Below, one piece after another: positions 48,418 to 59,473 of a DNA stretch of 64,000 bases; position 1 is the first letter of the stretch; every line of letters starts with the position of its first letter. The notes below the pieces were generated by a model that had not been told where the DNA came from, made no database searches, and was given only the letters and a program-made list of their open reading frames with translations. This DNA comes from Tetragonia tetragonoides (lineage: Eukaryota; Streptophyta; Magnoliopsida; Caryophyllales; Aizoaceae), in assembly GCA_038025085.1 (NCBI GenBank), contig CM076142.1:3819501-3883500 (forward strand). Reading direction: 5' to 3'. A program made the position numbers and the translations under genes.

Positions 48418-48928
48418 TAATCATGACTTGTATAGGTTTAGTATATGCTTATTGAAGTTTTGATAAGCATGAATCCTAATAGTTTCTCTTAATGAACAAA
48501 CATAATTAACATTGATAATGCACAACTAATATATATGATTGCATTATATATTGTATAATAAATTAATAAATTCTTATTGGTCTTAACTTAGCAAGAAACA
48601 TAGCTTATTAATCGTTAAATTGTGAAAAAAACAACTACTTTTCTATAAAAGAATACGAGTTAAAAACATGGTTAAAAGTTGGTTGTTAACATCAACAAGA
48701 TCATATAATGTTCGGTATCTTATAGCGTTGTGATACAAATTGAGTTTATAATTTTGTGAGAAAACTTGAACAAGTAACCCTATGAAAATGAAATGTAGAT
48801 AAAGAGCACAACCTTCCATGCCATTAAGTTTTGTTGTTTTTTTTTTTCCTTTCTTTTTGAAGCACTAAACATAAGCTAATAGGTTTTCTAGATAACTTTT
48901 CTCTCTCAATACTTCCTAAGTTGTGTAA
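48418..48928. other. AT-rich spacer
   Basis: No gene or bounded element seen. Confidence 0.5.
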
Positions 48929-49205
48929 GGCTCCGTTTGATTCACCTGGATAAAACTGATCTGAACTGTACTGAACTGAACTTAATTGATTTTTTAAACT
49001 TGACCGTTAACCATTTAAAACTCGTCCAAACATAGTCAATATTGGACTCATTTGAAAGTATGATTTGAGATCTTTCCGATGACATAATTTTCATCATGAA
49101 ATTATTTTGGAATGAAAAGTTATACGAGTAATAAAGTTACACATGAACTGAACTGAACTGGACTGAACTGACTTTAAGTAAAATTAAGGTGAATCAAACA
49201 GAGCC
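48929..49205. mobile_element. PIF/Harbinger-type MITE with ACTGA repeats
   Basis: The left end GGCTCCGTTTGATTCACCT and right end AGGTGAATCAAACAGAGCC are inverted with one mismatch, flanked by TAA at 48926-48928 and 49206-49208. The 277-bp interior has arrays of GAACTGAACTGAACTG near both ends. It sits about 370 bases upstream of the LSG1 start codon. A decayed half-copy lies at 58986-59088. Confidence 0.88.
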
Positions 49206-49574
49206 TAAATGTATCAGGTTACATTTATGCCTCCCATGGACACAAACACATAAAAACAAATTTATGTGACACCCAAAAAATAGAAAAAAAAGAAATTAAA
49301 AGGAAAATAAACAAAGAATGAACTCAGCACATACGTGGAGTCGTAGACTCGAGCGAGCGAACTCGGCCCCTCTTCAGTGTTTCCCCAACCCCCAAATTCA
49401 TTTTTCAGCAGCGCCCATAAACATAAACAGCCTCCATTCAACCATTTGGACCCTCTAACCTCCCAAAAGAGAGGAGAAAAAACCCCAGAGAAAGAAAAAT
49501 CAAACATTTTCAGGTCCAAATTAAATCTTACCCAGAACAAATTTATCATCCAAAGAAGAACACCAACAATTAAA

Positions 49575-52500
49575 ATGGGGAAGGGAGAGAAAACAGGGCT
49601 AGGAAGAGCCCTAGTTAGACACCATAACCAAATGATACAAGAGGTACGAGAAAAAGGCCGTTTTTACAGAACCAACAACAAGAAAGCTCTTTTATCTATC
49701 ACTGAAGTTTCTGATATTGACGTTGTTATTGAACAAGCTCAAGAAGCTGACCGAATTTTCTCATCAGACAACCCTGTTCCTCATCTTCTTGCTGATTCGT
49801 ATGCCCTCTTTTTTCTTCTTATGTTTTGATATAATTATCGTTTTTGGCTATTATTTTTCATTTAGTTTACTGGGTTTTCCTTAATTTGTTGTTTTGTTTT
49901 GTGTTTTTATGACTTGTGTTGGGTTCTACCTAATTCTGTTTGTTGGGTAAAGGGGTATGTTGCAATTTGCATTGTGGTGAGGTGGGTTTTGTATTTTTGA
50001 TGGTATTTTGTTTATGAAAATCACATAGTGGGCTAAGTCTCTAAAATGAGTTTTGGGGGTGGTGAGGTGGGGTTTTTGATTAGGGTTTATAGGGTACAAG
50101 CCCTACAAGGGCACATGCTTAGGTGGGTTTTTCTGATTTTAGTGCATATGTGAATTATATATAAAGAGAAAATTAGGAATGCCTCAATAGCTTTTGGGTG
50201 AAGTTTAGACCATGAACTTTGAAATGGGTGTTGCTGGTCATAATGATTATTGAAAACTTCTCTGTGAATGATATCTGCAGATTGTAGAGAATGAGTTATT
50301 CACTGCAGCTTGGTTTTTATTTGTGATGCCCATGGTTAGAGTGTCACGAGTGGTATCCCCAAGGATTGGCTTTTGCCTAGTGCTTAGCTTACTGGTTTTG
50401 AGGCTTATGTATATCACAGCATAAATTGTTTAGTACCATCTTGCAATGAAGCCTTGTGAAAAGAGTTGTTTGCAGAAACTTATATCTAAGTTGAAGCTAG
50501 TGCTGGTGTTGGTTTCATGTGCGAGTGACAAGTAACTTTGATTTGTTGGACAAATCATTCGTAATATCTTGTTATTTCTGCTATCATCGTTTCGACTACC
50601 AGTGGACAGTGGTGTTGCTTTTGCAATAGTTAGTGGTATAATGTGATTGTAAATTTATGCGCATAAAATCAACTATATCAATCTGGTGGTAGTTCTTAAA
50701 AAATGGGATATGAACCTAGTGGAGGGTGTCTGCCCCCATATCTATCTCTAGTAGTCTCTACTGTGCCTTCACATTTTTGTTAGAAGTGGTCTCAAAATGG
50801 CTGCCTCATATAGTTGGTTTGCATCTGATGAAACATATTATTGACTGTACGAACAGGGACTCCAGTTCAAGCACCAGTGCCTTGACACCTGAAGCAAGGA
50901 GAGCGCAGCAGAAGAACGAGGAGGAAGCACATGCTGGCAGCCTTCGTGTCCCCCGAAGGCATTTACTTGCCCTTTCTCTAAGATCAATTTAGCATTACCC
51001 TTCAGAATCTTAATGGAGTCTAAGTTGTGTTTTATGTGTAGGCCACCATGGAATGCTGGAATGACTGTAGATGAGCTTGATGTCAATGAGAAACAAGCCT
51101 TTTTAGCATGGCGAAGAAACCTTGCCAAGTAAGTCTGATGGTTGCTACTTGCCAGTCAAGCTTTGTCAATATGCTATTTGCCAATAGGCTATTTGTTCTT
51201 AACAAAATATTTACACCTTGCTCTTGGCCCTGAAATAATTGGCTTAATAAAAGCTGCAAACTATCACTCTCATGGTGAAGCATCTCCTAGACAATTTGTT
51301 TATCCTCGTTGGGATAAGGAAATAACATAAGGCCAAATTAATCAGTTGTCATTTTTAAATTGAAAGTTAAAGCTACTATAGGTTAGAAATACCAAAAAAC
51401 AAAACACATAAGGTGACAAATCCAACTACTCCATATGTCGTATATCTAAATGACCTATTGCGAAAATTATTCTTCAAATGCAATAACCTAATGTGTTCGA
51501 CAATTAAATAGTTGAAAAAAATCCTACTGTATAAAAATCACCACAGAACATGCTATTCTTGATTTTCACTTGCTAACTAATAGACTTCTCATCAATGTGT
51601 TATGTGTCACCCTTGTTTCAAGAAAAGTACTTTGATAAGTACAGTATGACTAAAATTCATGAAGTTTCATTTTAATAGTAATATAAATTAGTCAAAGTCT
51701 AACTGAAGCTAGCTGTTGAGCTGTGATTTGGTACTTATATCATTAAGTTCCTGGAAATCACATATTATATTCCTTGTGAAATTTGAACTAGATGAAGCAT
51801 GCTGAGGGGCGTATGTTATCATCTGACTTTTAATTTGGTTGTTTGACACAAATGTCGAAATAAATTAAATTGTTTGACATGTCTGTTATGCCAAAAGGGG
51901 TTTGGGATTTGAATTTGTCCTTCACTTTGTAGTATTACCTCCTTATGGGAATGCTTTTTGTTGTAGACTTGAGGAGAATGATAAGCTTGTTCTTACTCCA
52001 TTTGAGAAGAATTTGGATATTTGGAGGCAGCTTTGGCGAGTCGTTGAACGTAGTGATCTGGTAAGTTACGAGAGTTGTTCTTTAAATGATGTTGAAACTT
52101 CTTGTAAAGGAGAAAAGGGTACTTACATCAGACAGGAGAATTTTTTCTCTTTGTTTTTTCTTTTTTTAAGCACTGAGTAACTCTTCTTGGTCTATTTAAC
52201 AGCACCGTATAGTTCTTCATGGTTTATTTAACTTTGCAAGTTACTGCATCCATCCAACATATTATCTGACTCTGAGTCCTAGATGGCTTAACACTCGAAG
52301 AAAAAGCGAACTAAGTGGCTAAAGCGGACCTGATCATTGCCAAAAAAAAAACAATAAAAACACCACTGACCTAGAACCTGCTCTAATAGGTAATAGGTTA
52401 CAACCCCCTTCAAACTGTTTCCAGTATTTACTTATAAGATTTAAAAAAGTGCCCCCATTGGTTGGACTTAATAAAGTAGGAAGTTCTTTTCTTTTCTTCA

Positions 52501-55358
52501 TTTCCTTCAACCATTTCTCTTATTCCAGTTTTTTTTCCTGATTTTTCTCTCCGTATTTGGCATCACCACCCCCTCTCTCTCCTCCGCCACCCCCTCTTTC
52601 TCTCTCCACCACCATCTGGTCCATCTCAACTCACCAATTCACGTCGTACCAAAATGGGAGTGATGGAATTGAGTATGATGCACAGTTATTGAATGATACG
52701 ATTGTAGGGTTTGGGAAATCTGGGGATGTGGATATGGAAATGTGGCATTTAAGGATTTTATAAGAGAATGGGTTGAGTCCATAGACAGCGTCATTGTTAA
52801 TGGGAATTTCCGTGTTAGGGCTCTTAGAGAGGGCTGTGGATGCTGAGGCTGTTTTCGAGGAGCTTAAGTACTCGTTTTCTTTGGTTCTCAAAGCTTGTTC
52901 TCGACTTGGGTTGCTAAAAGAAGGTGTGCAGATTCATGGGTTGACAAGGAAATTGGAATTTGGGTCAGAGTTATATCAGCAAAATTGTCTCATATCTTAG
53001 TATGTGAATTGTAGGTGTGTTGAGCTTGCCCACCAAGTGTTTAGAGAATGCCTCAGAGAAACTTGGTTTCATTACAATGCCATGATTGATGGGTATGTAA
53101 GAACTGAAGGCAGTTTTCGTGAGCCTTGCTAGGGAATTGTTTAATTGTATGCCGATTGAAGAGAGGAATGTGATATCCTGGAGTTCAATGATTGGTGGGT
53201 ATGTGCTGTTAGAAGATGAGCTTGATAAAGCTTGGAAGATGTTTGAGGAAATGCCCAAGAGAGATTTGGTTACATGGAATTTGATGATTGATGGGCGTGT
53301 GAAAGACAAAGAGATGGAAGTTGCTAGCTACTATACGATGATAGATGGTTATGCAAATATTGCAAGGGAGGAGAGTGAAAATCAAATAAACTGGAAGCAC
53401 AGAAAAAGATGAAAAAATAAGGGGAAAAAAAAACCCTCCTACTTTACTAATTTCAATAAATGAGAAACAAGTTGAAGGGATGGTAAGCTGTTAGAGCAGG
53501 TCATAGGTCTTTATTGTGGCATTTTCAAAGTTGAGGTTCTTATTGTGTTCTTTTTAGCCACAGTTCAAGAAAAGGCCCTGCAAATGTTGGGAGTAACATG
53601 TTAGTCTAGTTGGAACATGAACAAAGTATTTTGGACATCTCACAATATATAAATGTTGTTGATGAGCTCGAGAATTCAGAGTATAATTTTTTTTACCTTC
53701 CGACAGTTACATTCTTTTATACTGCTCTGGAAGAGACCTTAGCAATGGTCGAGTAGCAAAATGCTGGTTATGTAAATTTAGCTATCATTGATGTGTGCAT
53801 GTTTGATGAAGTTCAAGATATTATTTGGTGATACTTCATTTTACAGTTTTATACTATTGCACACATGCTTATTTTTGTAATTGGTCTCAGCTTGTGATGG
53901 TTGTCGATGCAAGGAACCCTCTGTTCTACCGCTGCCCTGATCTTGAGGTATCATGTGCTTTTTCTCTTTAGCTGAAAGTAGTTGTCAAATTACACCAGTC
54001 ATGCCCCATTTTCCCCTCTATTATGTTGCTTCATATGCTATGTTAATTCTCTAGGCATATGCACGGGAGGTGGATGAGCACAAGAGGACAATGCTTTTAA
54101 TCAACAAGGCTGATCTTTTGCCATATTCTATCAGGTTTTTTCCTTGCCAATATGTTGTTTTTTTCTTCTCAAACTTGCATTTGTAACTCTTTGGCTTTCT
54201 TGGTTTCTCTACAGGGTGCAATGGGCAAAATATTTCCATGATCAGGGGATTCTCTTTGTATTTTGGTCAGCTAAAGCTGCTTCTACTTCTTTTGAAGGGA
54301 AGAAGCTTAGTGTCTCAAATGCTATGCAAAACACCCCGCAAGAGCCAGAAGATGCTGATACAAAGATCTATGGCAGGGATGAGTTGCTGGCCCGCCTACA
54401 GTTTGAGGCAGAGGAAATAAGGAGATTAAGGAAGTCAAGCCCCAAGGATACGAATCTCTCCCATTCCCATTCCCCTGTCAGAATCACTGGGGTAAAACCA
54501 CCGTCAGACAGTGTAACTGTGGGATTCGTTGGTTACCCTAATGTGGGAAAGAGCTCCACGATTAATGCTTTGGTTGGAGAGAAGCGTGCTGGAGTCACCT
54601 CCACTCCTGGGAAGACAAAACATTTCCAGACACTAATTATATCTGACAAGCTTACCTTGTGTGATTGCCCTGGACTTGTTTTCCCATCCTTTACCAGCTC
54701 AAGATATGAGATGATTGCTTGTGGAGTTCTGCCCATAGATAGGATGACTTCCCACAGAGAGGCTGTACAAGTGGTGGCAGATCTAGTCCCCAGACATGTA
54801 ATTGAAGCAGTCTACAAGATCTCTTTGCCAAAACCAAAGCCATATGAACCTCAATCTCGCCCTCCATTGGCATCGGAGCTTTTGCGATCTTATTGTGCTT
54901 CTCGTGGATATACTGCCGCAAGTGGACTGCCCGATGAGACTCGGGCTGCCCGCACAATGTTGAAGGACTACATTGATGGAAAGCTTCCCCACTTTGAGTT
55001 ACCTCCTGGTGTGTCAGATGATGAGACGAGTGATACTGATGAAGCTGCTGGTTACGGCTTGTCTGACATTGATGAATCTGATGCTTCTGATGTTGAAGAT
55101 CTCTCAGTTAGTAAAATCGAAACAGGGCCCAATCTTGAGGATGTGATGAATGACCTTGATTCTTTTGATATTGCCAATGGAGTGGCTACAGAAAAGGTCA
55201 CTGCAAAGAAAAAGCCTCTTAAGGCACCCCACAAACTCCATAGAAAGCCAATTAGGAAAAAGGATCGATCATGGAGGGTTGGAAATGATGGTGGGGATGG
55301 CATGCCTGTCGCAGGGGTCTTCCAGAAGCCACTGAATTCAGGTCCTTTGAAAGCTTAA
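49575..55358 (+). CDS. LSG1: Large ribosomal subunit biogenesis GTPase LSG1
   Basis: Seven coding exons keep phase: 49575-49798, 50857-50958, 51042-51128, 51967-52060, 53891-53947, 54055-54134 and 54215-55358, giving 595 residues. It starts MGKGEKTGLGRALVRHHNQM, as in LSG1. The GTPase domain is circularly permuted: the G4 motif NKAD (about residue 206) precedes G1 GYPNVGKSS (about 321) and G3 DCPG (about 365). The N-terminal block has RRPPWNAGMTVDELDVNEKQ and FEKNLDIWRQLWRV, and the acidic then basic C-terminal tail ends KPIRKKDRSWRVG. LSG1 is a cytosolic GTPase that helps release the export adaptor NMD3 from the pre-60S subunit. The second intron has a GC donor (AAG/GCATTT at 50958/50959), because no GT there keeps the frame. 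The intron 52061-53890 contains a PPR pseudogene. A TTAGGGTTT telomere-box motif is in the first intron near 50,080. Confidence 0.93.
52557..53780 (+). pseudogene. PPR (pentatricopeptide repeat) pseudogene in an LSG1 intron
   Basis: Pieces of plant PPR protein are readable in several frames: FSLVLKACSRLGLLKEGVQI and IHGLTRKLEFGS (to about 52,990), YNAMIDGY (about 53,070), then a repeat series with LARELFNCMP, RNVISWSSMIGGYV, AWKMFEEMPKRDLVTWNLMI and YYTMIDGYA (to about 53,370). The pattern of about 31-35 residues and the motifs CxxLG, NAMIDGY and MPxRDLVxWN are those of PLS/P-class PPRs, which bind organellar RNA. Stops (near 52,998 and 53,128) and frameshifts between the pieces show it is dead. 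The right limit is vague, and no introns are visible, so retrocopy insertion is possible. Confidence 0.75.
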
Positions 55359-56169
55359 TGTGTCTGCTTTAATACAAGTTTACTCACTCGAAATCCTGCT
55401 GCTTATGCAAGAAACCGTTTGAACTGCTTGCAAAAGTGTGTCTGATTGGTCTCTCGAGAAGAACGGCACCCAAATGGCTCACTGTTGCCATTGCCTTTAG
55501 TTATATCATCCGCTGCAGGTATATGATACTGCAATTCCGCTTCAGATGACAGTGGTTCTATGTTGTAGTTTTGTCTCACACTTACATAGCTTGAAATCCA
55601 TTTTCATACATGATTGTTGATAAGACCATCCCCATGATTATGTATGCAAGGTTGCAAACAAGAGGTAGACTCCGTGCTACATGAGTCTTTAATTCTTTAT
55701 ATCCGGTGCATATCACAATTTGTTAGTTGTGTATTAATCACTTTACTTGTGTAGTTCCTGAGATATGGTAGACTGTATAGACTTCAGATTCACGCAAGAT
55801 TAACAGAAATAGCCAGTTTCGCCAGATTAGGCTACAATACATGTGCATTACCCAAAAAAACAAACCAAATGTATAAACATTTTACAGAAGGACTTGCCCA
55901 AAAAAACATAAATTGCAAAGGCAACAGCAGTGTATTTTTCACAGTTTTCACCGGACCTTAAAAACCAAGAACTTGTCTAAGACCTTCATCTTAGCCCTAA
56001 ACTCTTGTGCCGTGGCCATTTCACAATGGCGAAGATTTCTCTTCTCTAAAGGTAAACGCATCCTACGCAATGGAGTATCACAATACTTGTACACCATGGC
56101 ATCACAGCAGCCGCAACAAAACAGAGGCGGGGCAGGGTAAGGCTCACGCCGAAACATAACAAGAAAAGA
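55359..56169. other. 3' flank of LSG1
   Basis: No gene seen. Probably contains the LSG1 3' UTR, then a GC-richer transition into the satellite array. Confidence 0.45.
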
Positions 56170-57670
56170 CACCCGGGACATGGGAAAAATGATACCCGAG
56201 ACCCGGGAAACCAAAAACGAAAGCCATATTCACGTTTTTGGGGCTTCCAGGAAACCCCAAAACGAATGTGTATATTTTCGCACTACATCACACGGAACAT
56301 CCTTAGGGAACATAGGAGTCTCTCGGGATCGGTTGTGGGGCTCCTGATAGGCTTGTAAGGGCGTTTTTATGGGACCCAAGTAAAGGCCGGAACACCGAAA
56401 GCGTGGGTGATATCGAAGTTCGGGGATACAGATGACCCTCCCGGGGCACCGAGGGTCTTCTAGGGTCATGATAGACCCCCAAGATAAGTTTGGGCAAAAA
56501 TGACACATGGGCTCCGAAAACCCACAAACGAAGGCTATATATAATCCACGTTTTTCGGGTTCCGGGAAGCCCCGGAACAAAGGTGTATATATTCGTACCA
56601 TATCACATGGCACACTCCTAGGGGACATGGGAGGCCTCCGGGATAGGTTATCGGGTCCCTAATAGGCTTGGAAGGGCGTTTTTAAATAGACACCAATGTA
56701 AGGGCCGAGACACCGAAAGCATGTGTGATATTGAAGTTCGGGGATCCGAATGACTATTTCGAGGCAACGAGGGTCCTTTAGGGTAATGATAGACCCACCG
56801 GAGAAGTTTGGGAAAAAATGGCATCCGGGCCCCGGGAAGCCAAAAACGAAGGCTAATCCACGTTTTTCGGGCTCCCGGGAGGCCCTTTTCATATGGAACA
56901 AAGGTGTATATTTTCATACCACATCGCACAGGACCCTCCTAAGGGACATGGAAGGCCCCCGAGGTAGGTTATCGGGTCCCTGATAGGCTTCTTGGAAGGG
57001 CATTTTTACGGGACATCAATGTAAGGGTTGAAACACCGAAAGCATGGATGATATCGAAGTTCGGGGATCCGAATGATCTTTCCCGAGCACCGAGGGTCCT
57101 CTAGGGTCATGATAGATACCATGAAGATGTTTGGGCAAAAATGGCACCCAGGGCCTGGGAAGCCAAAAATGAAGGCTATAATCTACGTTCTTCGGGCTCC
57201 CGGAAGGCCCCGGAACAAAGGTGTATATTTTTCACACCACATCGCACGGGACACTAGTAGGGGACATAGAAAGCCCTTGGGGTAGGTTATCGGGTCCCTG
57301 TTAGATTTGGAAGGACGTTTTTACGGGACACCAATATAATGGTCGGAACACCGGAAATTATGGGTGATATCAAAGTTCAGGGATACAGATTACCCTTCCT
57401 GGGAAACGAGGGTCCTCTAGGGTCATGATAGACCCCCGGGAGAAGTTTGGTCAAAAATGACACTCTGGCCCCGGGAAGCCGAAAACCGAAGGCAATAATC
57501 CACGTATTTTTCAAGCTACAGGGAGGCTCCGGAACAAAGGTTTATATTTTCGCACCACATGACACGGGGCATTCGTAGGAGACATGGGAGGCCCACTAGG
57601 TAGGTTATCAGGGCCTTGGAAGGGCATTTTACGGGATATCGGAGGCTAATCCACGGTTTTTTGGGTACCG
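56170..57670. repeat. GC-rich tandem satellite, period about 318 bp
   Basis: The CCACGTTTTTCGGG-type landmark occurs near 56,231, 56,547, 56,859, 57,184 (as CTACGTTCTTCGGG) and 57,501. The landmark TTTGGGCAAAAATG occurs near 56,489, 56,808, 57,131 and 57,447. Spacing is 312-325 bases. Other landmarks repeat in the same order (GGGTCATGATAGACCC, CACCGAAAGCATG, GAAGTTCGGGGATCC, GTTATCGGGTCCCTGATAGG). There are about four full units and partial units at both ends, the last one internally deleted. Copies differ by many substitutions. The base composition is clearly richer in G+C than the flanks, with no conserved long reading frame. Confidence 0.92.
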
Positions 57671-58170
57671 AACATGACTCACCACCACCATGTCTCCAAA
57701 CCTACCCTCAAACCCTCTCTTTTATTATAGTGAGGTCGTTTAAATTTTCCCAATTTTTTAAAGTGATTTGTTTTTTTGTTTTTTTTTTTATTTCTTATAT
57801 TTTGGCGTATTTTTTAATTAAAAAAAAATTAATAGCTATCTTGTGTGAAAAATAAAATAAAATTGTTTTCCGGAAATTAATAATATACTTGGAAAGTTTG
57901 AGGTGAAACTTTTGGTAAATAACATTCTAAACTCTCAAAAATCCTAGTATGAAAGTTATGTACTGGGTATGTCTACTCTCGTAAAAACCACTAAATCTTA
58001 TAAGACTATTTAGGGGTAGTTGCTTGAAAGAGGACTTATGGACGAAAGAAGCCAAGCCACGTTGAGTAGTGTCGAGTCGTGCGCCAATCACCATCACCAT
58101 CATTACCGACACCCACAAGACCTCGTTGACGACACCGGATAACATTTTATTTCATGACCTATGTCATCTA
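57671..58170. other. Spacer between satellite and Helitron
   Basis: No gene seen; AT-rich with poly(T) near 57,775. Confidence 0.5.
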
Positions 58171-58172
58171 TC

Positions 58173-58261
<89 letters not shown>

Positions 58262-58953
58262 TGGATATGCATACTTGGTTGATGGACACGTGGGCGTCCA
58301 CATAAGCAAGGTATATCCACATAGCTTGACACATAAGCAATATAAAATATATAAATCTACACTAATACATGAATCTACATTAATGTATGAATCTACATTA
58401 ATTGCATGAATCTACATTATATTAAATACATTTTCTTAAATTTGTATAATGATACATGCATTGGTGGCGGATGCATGCATGCTTTAAAAATAGAGCCCAC
58501 TATATTCGAGTCAAAGTGTACATCGTTATTATTTCAATTTTTGCATTGTTCTAACGATAATATATAGTCGAAATGATATGTGTATTAGCTTTCAATGATG
58601 GGTATACATAGTTGTTAACTAATTAAACATAATTTCATACTTAGGCTATGATTCTTTTGACTGGATATTTGGAGTAAACTGTCGCACAAAGTAGTAGTAG
58701 TGGTGGTTGTGGTCTTCTGGACTAGATATTAGACACTAGATATTGGGGTAAATTACAACAACAAAAATAATAAAGATTTAATTTGTACAAACCAGGTTTA
58801 TATCATGATTAACAAAAAATGAGATATTGTATATTTTGGTATTCTACTCTACAATTGATGCAATGTTCTAGATTTGTACGATATTAATTAAGCGAGAGAT
58901 TCATAGAAGAGGATTTTTATATCAAACCGTGCATCGCACGGAAATGTAACTAA
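58171..58953 (+). mobile_element. Non-autonomous Helitron, 783 bp
   Basis: The element starts TCTATTATATATATA at 58171 after a host A, and ends with hairpin CCGTGCATCGCACGG, eight spacer bases and CTAA (58950-58953), followed by host T. The hairpin and spacing match the minus-strand element at 31890-32329, and both have a (TA)n tract next to the 5' end. No Rep/helicase frame is present. Confidence 0.72.
58175..58259. repeat. (TA)n microsatellite
   Basis: About 42 uninterrupted TA units next to the 5' end of the Helitron. Confidence 0.95.
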
Positions 58954-58985
58954 TTGGAAAGATTTCTAAACATATTTTCAAATAA

Positions 58986-59088
58986 GACCAATATTAAATA
59001 TGTTTGGACAAGATTTAAATGGTTAATTAAAATTAATTCAGTTCATTTTATTCTATTTCAGTTTTTTCCAGTTTAAAAAAACGGAGCC
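58986..59088. mobile_element. Half-copy of the GGCTCCG MITE family
   Basis: The segment is similar to the reverse complement of the left half of the MITE at 48929-49205: CAATATTAAATATGTTTGGA, then TTTAAATGGTTAA, CAGTTCA-type phrases and a terminal ACGGAGCC. The other half is missing. Confidence 0.6.
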
Positions 59089-59473
59089 TACATCGTATCT
59101 CAACTTACTGATTCATATTCTTTAAGGACGCTTAAGACCATTAAGTTAGTAAAAGGCATATGTCAAACAACTAATTCAATTAAACATTTTACTTCCCTTT
59201 TTCCACTATCTCGAAGATGAGACGACTGCAGAAACAGGAAAATCCTATTGGACTTCCAACAAACAGCATACATACTCGTGTTCAATCTTTGGCTAGATAC
59301 AAATTTCCACAAAATTCTTGCAGCCACCTTAAAAATGCAAAACAAAACCATATGCCCTTAAACTGATCTAATCTGAATCTCCCGTCTTCAGCATTGAACA
59401 ACACAAACAGAAAAAGGCGACCACAAAAAAGGAAGTTGAGTTCCTCCTCAGTCCTCAACTGTGCTACTGCAAC

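Noticed and set aside
56230..57285. Several open frames of 70-130 codons in the GC-rich array
   Set aside because: They are shifted readings of the 318-bp satellite units and are not conserved between units.
58069..58409. Open frames with Ile-Tyr repeats
   Set aside because: They translate the (TA)n tract at the Helitron 5' end; not genes.
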